From positions 62,001 through 126,000 of the forward strand of contig JBBPFI010000014.1 in the NCBI GenBank assembly GCA_037974965.1: DNA of 64,000 bases, written 5' to 3'. This document shows, one piece after another, positions 1-11,200 of the stretch. Positions within the stretch are counted from its first letter, which is position 1. Every line of letters starts with the position of its first letter. Source of the stretch: Dacryopinax spathularia. Its lineage: Eukaryota > Basidiomycota > Dacrymycetes > Dacrymycetales > Dacrymycetaceae. Position numbers and translations under genes: made by a program. The notes beneath the pieces are model-generated. The model had not been told where the DNA came from, did not search any database, and saw nothing but the letters and a program-made list of their open reading frames with translations.

Positions 1-2057
1 GATTTGGTAGTATCCAGCTCCTTCGCTTGGTGGATGGTGAGTCGAAGGATGCCGGTTTCTGCGACGACGTCAGCATATGAGTGTAACCGGCGCACAACCA
101 TCACTCACTCGTGTCTGGCAGAGGCTCGAGCTCGCCGCTTGGAGCTTTCTTCGGCGTCAAGACGGGGAAGAAGGAACTACGGAGCATAAGCCCATGACTG
201 GGTGTGTGGTCATTGCCACTCACACGTCGAACTGCAGTTCTCCTCTCTCCTGACCATCTCGCATGATCTTCCCAACCAGCTCGTCCTGCTCGGCATCCTG
301 CTCCAGGGTCTCCATAGGCCACATCACGGTCCCAAGCTTCATATCCTTCCGATGGTCGTTATAGTCCATGATGTTAAAGGTAAGCGGCTCCTTGAGCGAG
401 CTGACAAGCAGGAACTTGACCTCGCCCCAGTAGGGGTTGTAGGTCGAACTCTGGTACTTGGTACGGGCGAGTTCTTCGCGGTCGTTGATAGACAATGAGA
501 CGTAAGGATCAGGTGCGCCGCCTGTGACTTTTACACCCTTGATGCCTCTGGCTGAGACGATCCGGACTTGAAGAACGCCAATGGCGCTATCGATCGGGGT
601 TCCGGACAACAGCTGCGCGAGGTCGAGCACGTATGCGTTGGGCGCATACATCATGGGTCCGAGGACGGAATGTACCATATCCCGAATACCTGTTCGAATA
701 CCAGGGAGCTATGAGACGAAGTCAGCAGTGCATTCAGGTTCACAAATTTCATCAACGTACGAAACCGATATCGAACCCGAACGTTTCTCCGCCAATAGGC
801 TTGAGCTCGAAGTCAAAGAACGGCTTTTCCAGGAAGCTAATCTCGAGTCTCTTCGCATGAGGCGGCGTTGTCATAAGCTCAAGCTTGATCTGCACATGCA
901 CGCGGAATTCGAAGTTCTCCAAAAGGATGGGCAGCTTGACCTTGGCAACCGACTTGCCGACGGTAATCTCGAAGACGATCTTGGGATTGACACGGTCCGC
1001 TGCCTTCCTGAGGGTGGTATTGGACGAGTCGTTCGGAACAAATGACAGCTTCCATTCCATAAGAACGACATCATCTTCCGTCTTGGGGTAGGTCTTGACC
1101 ATGTCGATGCGCGGTGCCTTATTGCCCAGGACGAAGGTCGTCAGGTGCATCGACTCGATTCCAGGTGGTGTGTTGACCGCGAGCTGAGCCTCGACCGACT
1201 GAACGACAGTAGTAGTCAGTACAATCTCGTAGATAAGCCAGAATCGTTCGAGGAAGGAGTTGATCCATTCGGCCGTCTCGGGTTCCACCGGTGCCCTATT
1301 CTTGATCAACTCGCGGCGGATATCGTCTTGTGCTCGTTCACGCATCCGATCGTTCGATACCGAGTAGTACGTGCCGCATGTTGCCATTAATATGAAGATC
1401 CAGCCCCAGCCAAGGTGCAGGACGGTGAACAGGTGCGTGAATGCCACCGCGACGACAATTACGGCAGCGTCCCAATACCAGGTGCCGTAATAGTCCTCAG
1501 GAATGTATTGGGAGAGCAAGCTGGGCGGTTTCGGCGGGGCGTTGAGCAGGTCTTTTGTAGTGAGAGCACCGGGCTTATCGATCCCACCCGCTTGACGCCA
1601 ACCGACGCGATACCAGTCCGGTATCTGGAAGACATCGCCCAGGCCGCCTGGCATCTCTTTGTTCGCGGCGCCCGCGACGTTCTTGTCCTCCTCCTTCGTT
1701 GCCGATGCATCATCGATAGTGATAGTAGGCTGTATCGGCGGTCCTTTAGTAGACCCAACGGTAAGTTCTGAAGGACGAGGTTAGATATATATGCGATATT
1801 GGAGTGGTTGTATGCGCACCTGCGGCTTGCCCAGGCGTCTTGTTCGTCAATCCCTGAGCCTCCGCCTCTTTCTTAGCAGCGGCTGCCTTTTGCTCGGGCG
1901 TTGAGTTGGGATCAAACGTGTAGACCGCCGCACCCTTCTCCGCGTCTTTGGCGATACCATTGGCAACATCGGCGGCGTCTGCGACTTGGTCTGGCGGTGT
2001 GATAGTGACTGCCGGGGGTGGTTGGCCTGCGTAGTCCTTCGCCGTGGGTGCCGCCAT
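1..2057 (-). CDS. Tricalbin-like ER-plasma membrane tether (3' end cut by window)
   Basis: Tricalbins (extended-synaptotagmin family) hold cortical ER against the plasma membrane and move lipid through an SMP domain. Exons on the minus strand: 1820-2057, 761-1767, 224-708, 109-176 and 58 to beyond the window; all junctions keep frame. Exon 1 is Ala/Pro-rich and disordered. Exon 2 has a hydrophobic hairpin near residues 145-185 (AAVIVVAVAFTHLF, GWGWIFILMATCG), then the SMP domain. Exon 3 finishes SMP and enters a first C2 domain (VLQVRIVSARGIKGVKV, DPYVSLSI). Exon 5 opens another C2 (GILRLTIHQAKELD). The ATG at 2057 is followed by a continuous frame. It is divergent from the MFS gene at 2620. 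The family assignment is firm; which of the yeast TCB1-3 it matches cannot be told. Confidence 0.9.
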
Positions 2058-2619
2058 GGCGGACTGTTGGTCGAATCGAAGAACGGCGACTATCCGGGGT
2101 GAGCAAGAGAGAAGGGAAAGCAGAGAGGTCTGCGATTGAGGCTAAGGGGGTGAACCAACAGGGTGGACGGTGATCCACCTGTGCCCACGACGATGTTGCT
2201 GCGACGGGGCGTTGACCCTTAGTGGCGTCTCATCACCGTTGACGCTCTCCTGCTTCTTTGGGTAATTCACTGCGTACTTCGCTTCCGTAGCGTCCCTGCA
2301 TCGACGTCAGCGCGAGCAGAACGTGCCCTGCCGCCGGTCGGCACTAACGGACTGAATAGCGCTAACCTACTAAGCCTACAAATCACTCATTACGAACAAT
2401 AGCGCCAAGAATAATCACTTTACACTAGTTGCTCAGGGTAGCAAGCAGGCTTTCACCTCCCCATACTGGCCTTGCTGCAACAACACGTACTTACACTCAC
2501 AAAACACGTCTCACTGAGATAATTCGGGATCTACGTCGGCCGCCAGGGTCGTACTAAGAATAGCCTCAAACGTCTTTGTATTTTGGCTGCGGGTTCGGAT
2601 CTTCCTTTTCCTCTTCGCC
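2058..2619. other. Divergent intergenic region, tricalbin / MFS exporter
   Basis: No gene seen. It must hold both promoters of the divergently transcribed tricalbin and MFS genes. No motif-A or motif-B copy is present. A short upstream exon of the MFS gene is possible, because the modelled N-terminus is short for the family. Confidence 0.5.
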
Positions 2620-4634
2620 ATGCTTCTGTCAACTACTCGTACCTGGTTCGTCATAGGCTGTGTTTGCGGAGCAAATGTCCTCAATGTTGGCGTCACCTCC
2701 TCTGTCTGGCATGAAAATCGGTCTGAGCGATGCTTGACAGAATTTCTTACAAGGATCTCTGACGGTCGCACTGTCAACAATACAACAAAGTCTGAGCATT
2801 TCGGAACCGAATCTACAATGGTGTTTATCCGCCTATGCTCTTACATTTGGTTGCTTCTTGCTTCTCAGCGGTAAAGCGGACTTGTCAGTCCGTCTAGTCC
2901 GGTTCTTATTGGTTGACTAGGTAAACTCGCAGACGTTCTTGGGCGACGACTACTCTTCGTGCTTGGGACGGCATGGATAGCAATTCTGTAAGTTATTGCC
3001 CACTTTCCACATAAAACAATGCTGACAGAGCTGACTCGTCAATAGGAGCATCGCCGCCGCATTTTCGCATGATCAAGTGGCCTTCATCGTCCTCAATGGC
3101 CTTATGGGTCTCGGAGCAGCAGCCAACACCCCAGCAGGGATGGGTATCCTTGGCTCCACCCTTTCGCACGATATGAAGTCTATCGCCTTCGCCGCGGTGG
3201 GCGGTGCCCAGCCCATAGGTTACATCTCCGGTCTTTGCTTAGGTATCCGCTTTGAAATTGACTTTCGATGCACTATTCTAACAGTGCGCAGGTGGTATCC
3301 TATGCGAGACGTATGCTTCCTGGCCATCCATCTTCTGGATCCAGAGCGCCCTTGCAGCCATCTTCAGCGCAATGTCTTGGTTCTGCATACCGAAAGACAG
3401 GGCGGAACACTATCATGAAGCCGTCCCTAAGCGACTGGCCCGTATTGACTGGGTTGGCGCTACTCTGAGCACACTCGGTTTCGCGATCTTGACGTTCTCA
3501 TTAACGTATGTCAACCACTTCACACCCGAGAAAACTCAGTAGGCTGACGAGTCATAGCGATGCCCAAACTGCACCAAAAGGATGGGCAACCCCCTACATC
3601 CCCGTCCTGCTCGTCTCCTCTATCGGTCTTCTTCTAGCCTTCATCCGCTGGGAAGTCCACCGCGAGCGAAGAGGAGCAGCGACGCTCGTGCCCCCAAGTC
3701 TGTTCAAAGCGCCTAACTTCGGCACTATCCTCGGCTTAGTGTTTTGCGCTTGGTGGGGGTTCAACGCTCTGACGTACTTCGAGACTGTCTAGTACGCTTT
3801 CCTCACCTTGCATCCTGACGCATATGGTTGACATAGAACGACAGCTACCAGCTTGTGCTGCAGCTCTCGCCCATCCAGACGGCTCTAAGGCTTCTGCCGA
3901 TGGGCATAGCAGGAATAGGGATCAACATGCTCGCTGGATACCTCATTACGCGTATGCGGCCTGTCTGGCTCATTGCCCTCGGCTTGATTGGCAGTATCGC
4001 TGCCCCTGTCATATTCGCCTTCGTGAGACCAGAGTACAGCTACTGGTGGATGATGTTCTGGGTTATGCTCTTCACAGTCGGTGCGTGCCAGCCTCTTACA
4101 ACCCTCAACAGCCGTTGACGGGAGGCGTGCCACAGGGCCCGACGCAGCGTATGCCGTAGCGAACATCCACATCTCTGCCGCTGTCCCCGCCCAGGATCAG
4201 GCACTAGCGGGAGGGATCTTCAACGTGACCACTCGCGTACGCAGCCCTCCACGCCCCGCATTCCTATTGCACATGGCTCACTCTTTCCCCAGCTCGCGAC
4301 AGCTCTTGGCATTGCCACCTCCTCCGCTGTCGCCACCGCCGTTTCTACCTCCAAGAGCGGCGCGCTGAGCAACTCGCCAAGCGCGCTCTTGCCGGGGTAT
4401 CATGCCGCCGCATGGGTCTGCTTCGGTACAGCGATCGTAGCGATGGTCATCGACGTCGTCGGCTTACGAGGCCTGCCAATTCTTCGCCCGAATCCAGAAC
4501 AGGAACCTGCTCCTGTCGGCGCAGGGATACAGTGGTGGCCAAAAGTAATGCACCGCGTCGCTGAAGGGGTCCCTGACCATTTTTGGTGGGAATTGCTTAT
4601 CGGAGATGATGCGCCGTCTCAACCTCCATCCTGA
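2620..4634 (+). CDS. ATR1-like MFS exporter with transposon-derived C-terminus
   Basis: Major facilitator of the ATR1/DHA type (yeast ATR1 exports aminotriazole and boron). Exons: 2620-2685, 2741-2870, 2921-2987, 3046-3242, 3292-3505, 3558-3791, 3845-4080, 4148-4236, 4293-4634; 524 codons in frame. Signatures: LQWCLSAYALTFGCFLLLSG, then the loop 2-3 motif GKLADVLGRRLLF, then GLMGLGAAANTPAGMGILGS (substrate-pore helix) and QALAGGIFNVTTRLATALGI near the C-terminus. The intron-1 donor (GTTGGC) is weak, so the first exon is the least certain part. The last 35 residues are encoded by the left inverted repeat of a DNA transposon inserted at 4530. Reading past the element from the TA site gives an alternative short tail ending ELSTMEDSGRS, probably the ancestral one. 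Confidence 0.85.
4530..4615 (+). repeat. Left terminal inverted repeat of the MITE
   Basis: Matches the reverse complement of 4954-5039 over 86 bp with one T/C difference. It is read in frame as the C-terminal tail of the MFS protein (begins IQWWPKVMHRVAEG). Confidence 0.92.
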
Positions 4635-4953
4635 GCAATCATAAGAGCCCGAAAGTCTATATAAACAACTGTAGTGCATACAGTGGGACCTCCGGAGAAA
4701 CTTAATGGTTATAAGAAACCTAATTGTATAATCCACAAGGTAGAAACGCAAGGTATCAAAGGACGAGTTTTGCCCCCTTGCGTAGGGAAAGAGCCTCAAA
4801 CTTGTCCCAACGTGAGCTCTGTTGCACCCCCGGTTTGCCATGAATGGACTGCTCTGCATTCTATGAAGTTTCTCCGAAGAGCAGATGCTCTCCCTCTATG
4901 GTATTTTAAGAGCAATCCCATGTTTCGTTGTGGTTTACTGGAGCAGTCAAGAA

Positions 4954-5039
4954 GGCGCATCATCTCCGATAGGCAATTCCCACCAAAAATGGTCAGGGAC
5001 CCCTTCAGCGACGCGGTGCATTACTTTTGGCCACCACTG
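4954..5039 (-). repeat. Right terminal inverted repeat of the MITE
   Basis: Inverted partner of 4530-4615, ending in CCACTG followed by the TA target duplication. Confidence 0.92.
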
Positions 5040-5041
5040 TA

Positions 5042-5979
5042 GAGCTGAGCACGATGGAAGACAGCGGGCGGTCCTGAGTCCCACATGCTCAGGGCGCAAA
5101 CTCGGCTGCTTTACCGGTCGACAAGACACATTGGGGCAGCCGCCGAACTTCGAACTTCCTGAACCGGCCGTCCGACATTGCCGGTGCCGACGGTCCTTCT
5201 GTACCTTGTGCTGCGCGACCGCCGAGCGAAGCTTGAAGGATACAAGAATAGAGATGAAGCATATGGTCTGGATCGATCGTACCACCTGAAACATAGCCGG
5301 GACGAAAGTCAGCCGTCCATCGAGATCGGTGAAGGCGTTGCGCGAGCTTAGATTGTGCGGAAATACGGCCGCCAGAAGTTACAGTCGGCGGGCATTGTCG
5401 TCCGCAATGGTTTAGACAATGCTAGAAGATCCGAGCCGCAGCTTCCATTTTCCAATAATGAGGGTCGATGTTGTGCTAGACGACTGTCGAAGCTCCGGTT
5501 CTCTGACGTCGGAGCAAGTCGTCCACCGCCAAGTTGTCAAGAGTCCTGGATGAAGATTTTTACGTACAAGCGCCCAAGAGGGATGGAATGACAGGTCAGG
5601 GCCCTGAGTGAGTCGCCGGTAGTACACCGCCCTTTGTTTCCCGCGCAACTTCCGCATGGAATAAGGTAGCGGATCATCAGGTGTTTCCCCACGACCTCCG
5701 CCCTGCGCCCCCCAGACTTCCGACAAAAGGGCGCCAGGTACCTCAGCGATTCCACGTTCACGGAGCCGTAGCTGCCAATGTCGTGATGTTGAATCGGTGC
5801 GCACGCTCGTTTTCTGCTGTTCCAGTCCAAGAGGGTTTGGATGGCACTTCCCCGCTTTCACCGCTCCTCATCTTCGCCGGTTCTCGCGCTGTTCCTCCTT
5901 CAGGTTGTGGTGCAGCCGCCTGGGCGGGATCAGGGGCTGAACAACATACATTGGCGGGTAGATTAGGATAATATACTGC
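5042..5979. other. Intergenic region between core block and island 1
   Basis: I see no supported gene. Short open frames here lack splice or family support. It separates the MFS gene from the first motif-A array. Confidence 0.5.
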
Positions 5980-6079
5980 GGCCCATTACCACCATAATAT
6001 GTAGCGGCTCTTTACCACCATAATACATATCGGGGCTCTTAGCCACCATCACGATGCTCGGCCCTTTTCACCACCATCG
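5980..6079 (+). repeat. Motif-A tandem array, 3' of gene B
   Basis: Four diverged copies of motif A (consensus CGGCTCTTTACCACCATAA) spaced about 25-28 bp. The best copy is at about 6005-6025. The array lies just downstream of the stop codon of gene B, in the same strand orientation as the copies at 8044 and 12528 and opposite to those in gene A/B introns. Confidence 0.85.
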
Positions 6080-6100
6080 CCTGAGCAACGCCCTCCTCGC

Positions 6101-7871
6101 TCACCCGGTGCACTTCTCCGCTTGAATTTGCGCCACGGAACGCCTCAGAATCGGCTCGTTCACAGTCTTCGGCGTGGCCTTCTTAACATCGTGCTCCGTC
6201 AGTTCCACGTTGAGCACATTCGTCATGAATCTATATTAAAATCAGCTCTGAAAGTATAGCAGTAAACGGACTTACGCTGCATGCTCCGCCTGCGTAGCGC
6301 CATGATCCAGCTTGATCGCCTTGATGGTATTGTCAAGGAAAACCCAATACCCATCCGGCACAGCATCGTCTTCCTGTTCCTTGCCCTTCGAAACCCTTTG
6401 GCCGGCCGCATCGATGTGTTTTCGCATAGAAGCGCGCTGCAGAACGAGTCAGGAAGGTAAAGATATGCAATACGAGGCACTCACCATAAGCGCAAACCGG
6501 ATCCAATGAGATATGTCGAACTCGAACGGATACTCCCTCATAGTGAATTGCTTCTGCAGGTAGACGAGAGTGCGGCCTGCTTTGAGAGAGAGCCGGATCT
6601 GCAAGGCCGGAGCGTGAAATCACTCAGCATCGTAACAAGAGATCGGCAGACGATGCATTGGAGAGTCGAGGTGGGGAAGAGCCGAGTGGGATTATGGTGG
6701 TAAAGAGCCGGGTGTGTATATGGTGGTAAAGAGCCGGATGAATATGGTGGTAAAGAGCCGAAAGACAGTAAGGACAACCGCTAGTACAATCGGGAAGACT
6801 TGTCCGCACCGCTTTAGCCATCGCCGACCGTCTATCCCCCATCCTCCGCGATACCCAAGCCGACAGTACCTTATGCTTCGCTGCACTGTTGAAAACGTCC
6901 TCCTCGAGGCACAAACGAACTCGGTGTTTCTCGATATGGTTCTGCGCTAGTTTGTCAGTCTCGTTCTAATCCGAAGGGCGATGCGTACCAGCATGATTAC
7001 GCCAGCGCCCACAACGTAGGCGGGACACTCTGGAGCCATGAGATATGCGTATATCTCCTTCTTGAGTTCTGCCTGTGGCCGAATGTTAGGCTCGGACCAT
7101 AAAGACGGCTAACCTCGTACCTGAGCCTCCGGAGGCACCTCCCATTTCTGCATCACGACTTTATTCAGTACCGGGGACAGACCATCACGTATATTGAGCA
7201 GCTGTGAATACACGATGAGCTCGCGGACACGGGGATCCTTCTAGGAGATCGCGTCAGCTACCGCTCAGCTCGTCGAAAATGGGGATATGGTGGTCAAGAG
7301 CCGACCAGTGAGAGCCCAACCAGTATTCCGCGCAGTCGAGTCAGGCGCATGATAGAGAGCGGCGGCGGGGGGATGGGGCGACCATGCTGGTACAGATCTG
7401 GAGCTGCCGGTATGCGGTGGGAAAGAGCGAGGGGTTGGGGGTATGGTGGTAAAGAGCCGAGCCAGTGAGACACTCACCTCTTTCAGGAACGCCTGCAACT
7501 CCTCCTTATGCGTCTCGGTATTCATGCTCTTGCTCCCGAGCATACTAACGATGCTCCCGTAGTCCCTATCCACACTAGGAAGACTCTGGGACGTGCCAGT
7601 TAGTGACCGCAGGGTTGAAGGGGTGTCCGGGCGTCTGAATACCAATGTCAGTAACGAGCCCGAGTGCGAGAGGCAGAGCCACGCACGATCCGTCCCCAGC
7701 GCCTCCCCAAGGTTGCTCCGATGTCGGCCAGTGCTTTTCGATGTCGTTCTCCGGTTCTTGAGACTCGGAGTCGCCATATTCGATCTCAGGGGTGTTGGCA
7801 CGGGTGCGAACCAGCGGCGAAGAGATAGCACCGGCCGGCCGAGCCAATTCGCGTAAGAAGGCTGCTGACAT
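6101..7871 (-). CDS. Island-1 gene B: Agaricomycete orphan family protein
   Basis: Eight exons on the minus strand: 7687-7871, 7478-7634, 7121-7240, 6989-7072, 6788-6941, 6485-6579, 6276-6436, 6101-6230; 361 codons in frame. No known enzyme domain. The C-terminal half fits a pattern I associate with a large uncharacterised mushroom family: a basic helix (DRRSAMAKAVRTSL), a segment like GRTLVYLQKQF, then HWIRFALMRASMRKHI and a YWVFLDN stretch. The start at 7871 (AACAACATGTCA) is preferred over an upstream in-frame ATG at 7973, because the sequence between looks like leader. Intron 2 (7241-7477) and intron 4 (6580-6787) carry motif-A copies. It lies downstream of gene A on the same strand. Function unknown. 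Confidence 0.7.
6668..6760 (-). repeat. Motif-A array inside intron 4 of gene B
   Basis: Three near-perfect copies (6693-6710, 6719-6736, 6743-6760) and one decayed copy (6668-6685), spaced about 24-26 bp, all in the sense of gene B. The proposed 3' splice site at 6580 follows a further motif-like stretch (CCGGCTCTCTCTCAAAG). Confidence 0.88.
7286..7459 (-). repeat. Motif-A copies inside intron 2 of gene B
   Basis: Copies at 7286-7303 (one mismatch), 7419-7436 (decayed) and 7442-7459 (perfect core), all within the 237-bp intron 7241-7477. The last lies about 20 bp from the 5' splice site. Confidence 0.85.
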
Positions 7872-8043
7872 GTTGTTAGCACACTTGTCGACGGATGATG
7901 GTTGAGAGACGGGTGCGTGGATGGTTGGACGAGAGAGGAAGAACGCAAAAACGGCAATATCCCCTTCCGTCAAATCCTTTGCCTCTTCGGATCAACAAGT
8001 TTGTTTCCGCTGATGATGCGGATGGGCTTCCTTCCCGCTCCTT

Positions 8044-8063
8044 CGGCTCTTTACCACCATAAT
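8044..8063 (+). repeat. Motif-A copy between genes A and B
   Basis: Single full copy upstream of the gene B start and downstream of the gene A stop. It is in the orientation opposite to the intronic copies of these genes. Confidence 0.85.
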
Positions 8064-8245
8064 AAAGCCTGTCAAAGAGTATCATCATTTGAGAGAAATA
8101 AGATTAGAGTACATATCTGAGTGTTTTAGGGCTTTTCTGTCCCCGCCTGCCTCTTCACCTCACCCAGGCGCCGAGCCATCGCTTTGCGAAACTCCCTTAT
8201 ATCGACAGAGAATATCGGCGTCTCGAATGTTGAGTGGGTAAGACG

Positions 8246-11200
8246 TCATATGAGCTGCGCATTGTGCAGTGAGTAGATATTCAGGAGATAGGCGTTGTCG
8301 TTGAGGTGCTGAATGCGCGGGGAGACCGATGTCGTGTCTTCCCTTTCCTGCCGTTGGGGAATGTACGTTCGTCGAGCGCAGCCGCCGAGCGAGCAGTCGT
8401 GCTGCGTATTGACGCAGGCAACGACTTCCTGTTCAAACGTCAGGAGGGAATACTCGCGAGACTGTATTAAACTCACCTCCGTCGATAGCATCCAATGCCT
8501 CTCTGTGGCAACAAGCTGAGGGCACCCGAGTTTCGGATGAGCCTCGTGCAGCTCAAACTCTTGAACGCGCACGACCCCGATCTTCTCCTCTCCCTGGACC
8601 TTGGCAAGCATGCGTACAATACCGAGACTGTGCTTTTCCTGCGACGTTGTCAGCATATAAGCAAGTCTTTTCCAGTATGAAGGCTTACAGGAAGGCCCCC
8701 TATCGAAGACTTCCACACAACAAAGGATCCCACCCCGGCGCGATCTCCATTCGCGGCGTACATTACCTGCGCTTCCTTGATCCTATCGCCTGCTTCCAGC
8801 ATGGGCGTATCGTCGACGCCGGCATTTGAACTCGCCGTCCAGATGGTATCGTGCGTGGCTTTGGGGGGCGCAACAACATCTGCAAACGGTTAGGAATATC
8901 TGGCACGCAGGTGAGACCACAGCTCACGGGCAACTGCGCCTTCAACGTCGGATATGCCAAGCAACTTGCGTATCAACCCATGCGTCCGCCACGCAGCCGT
9001 GACCGACGGTGCTGCGCTAACCCAGCGCGTATCTGCTGCGCCTTTCCACCAGCCGCCTACCATAATATGTCGTAGCCTCTCAAACTGGGCAAAGGCACGC
9101 GCTATATCCCGACTCGGGGCTTGTCGATTGCTCAGGACCGAACATCTCCGAAAGACGGGGTTGTGCCCCTCATATCTTTCCGTGCTGAAGAGTACCGCCG
9201 GACCGTTGCGCCGGATGTCATCGGCGACATGCACGAGCAAATGCAGCTTGGGCTTCGAGATGATCTTGACTGGCTCGACCTGGGCGATTGAATGAAGGAG
9301 AGCCCTCAACGTGACATCAAGTTCAGCCTGAAGATCGGGTTAGTACTATGTCTTCGGAAGGAAGGGCCGCAGGCGGCCTATGGTGGTAAAGAGCCGATCC
9401 GGTGGGGTTTATCAAGTTAAAGAGGCGATGCAGGAAGTGGGATAGTGGTAAAGAGGCGATGCAGGAAGTTGTGGTGGTAAAGAGCCGATGCAGCGAGTAT
9501 TATGGTGGGAAAGAGCCGAGGCAGATAGAGAAGGACACGCACCAGATACGTTTCCTTGTCATCTATGTCGTAGGTCCACAGCAGGGGGCAGGCCTTCCCG
9601 AGAATAACCCACGCCTCGAGGACGGGTGCTGAGACGAGGTCCTCCAGAACGAAAGGCATACACTGAGCTAATGCTTTGAAATGCTTGCCGATTAACTGCC
9701 TTCGGTGTTTGATAAGGTATGAGGGGTTAAGATTGGGCAAATTGCACCCAAACTCGTTGAGCGAGGACAGCCTCATCTCGAGTATAGCAAGGGGTCCAGC
9801 GGCTTGAGGAAGTAGTGGACGGCCGGGCGTGGCGGTCTCTAAATGATCGATCGTAATGGTCCAGAGATATTTGACAGTGCCCAAAGGCATACCGTGCAGA
9901 AGCTCGTATGGTGTGCTCGCATGAGGATCAAAGTCTGGACCAAGATTAGAGCGCACGGGCGGCTGCGGAGCGCCTACTCACATGACAGGTCGAGCAGCGG
10001 ATTGAGCGCAGTTTCCGTCGTAAGCATGCCGCCAGCGATGGAAGGGAACGTCGAAGTCGTCTTGCTGCGATGCGGGCGACGAGAGGAAGTCGGTCTTACT
10101 TGACTTTGAAGGTGTTGTATCAGTACTTCGGAGTACGTGTCGCGGATTCCATGGCGCGTTGCGTACTGACTGACAGCACTAACCTGGCCGGGCTGAGACG
10201 CTAAACTAAGCATATGGCGTATGTGCTGGGTTGTCTCGAGCTTAGTCCGCAGCGTCCCAACCTACGAGATCACGTCAAGCATACCTTCATGCGCGCTATG
10301 ATATACCGCTCACCTCAAACAAGCTGGCGTAACCATCCTCGGAGCGTTTGACAGCCTGACTACCTCCCACATGACATCGCCGACAGAAGAGATTCGCTTG
10401 AAGACCCCGATGGCTGGAGAGTTCTGACTGCATGGGATTATCACCCGCGAGAATAGCCAGCCAGGCCGAAAGCAGGACGGGCTGTTCTGCTTCGCAGTCG
10501 TATGCAGGCTGACCGACTTCGCACAGCTCCCTGTCATGGAATATGAGTACACAGAGACCAGTTATGGTGGTAAAGAGCCGATCTGACACATACTTCAACA
10601 TTTCAACCACGCCTTCCATCAGTTCAACCGGCGTTGCATGAGTCGAAGTGCCCAGAAAGTGGATATTGACTTCCTCCTCGAGGGTCTGACGCGGGAGGGA
10701 GAGATTCGACAAGCATACAACGATGTGCTTGTTCCATTGCTTGGAGACATTCCCGGATACGTCGTCGACCCAAACCATGAGCGGCAATGAGTACACTGGA
10801 CGGCCTTGCGCACGAGTACGCCACGGATTGGGCATACACTGGGCGTATGTCGACGAATTTTCTGAGCTCATCGTCAGGCTAGCTTGCTCAGCGGAGAATG
10901 AACCGGCTTACCTGCCCAAACCAATACGTTGCTGGCTAAGTGAGGAGCTAGCTCGACGTAGTTGTGCTTCAAGACGCTTGCCATCAAGCAAACCCTTCTG
11001 TCCTGCTGAACTTCGAGCATTCCCTGGCCACGAATGAGCGCCCTTGTTGATGCGCGCTAACCAAGCTTACCTTGTGCTCTCGGACCGCATATGCCCACGC
11101 GCCAATCGCACAGCCCGCTTCGTCCCATCGAGCCCAACGTAAAGGTATGAAGAAACTCCCGTCCATCGCTTGTACCAGTTCATTCACAAACCAGTGCCGT

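Larger units (their letters stand above)
4530..5039. mobile_element. Non-autonomous Tc1/mariner-type MITE in the 3' end of the MFS gene
   Basis: A 510-bp element with 86-bp terminal inverted repeats (4530-4615 and 4954-5039) that differ at one position. The ends start CAGTGGTGGCCAAAAGTAAT, typical of fungal Tc1/mariner elements, and TA dinucleotides at 4528-4529 and 5040-5041 form the expected target duplication. No transposase frame lies inside, so it must be mobilised in trans. The near identity of the two repeats suggests recent activity. It interrupts the last coding codons of the MFS exporter and supplies its new stop codon. Confidence 0.92.

Noticed and set aside
5412-5861. Minus-strand frame of 149 codons in the spacer before island 1
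   Set aside because: No domain, poor codon character and no splice or neighbour support.
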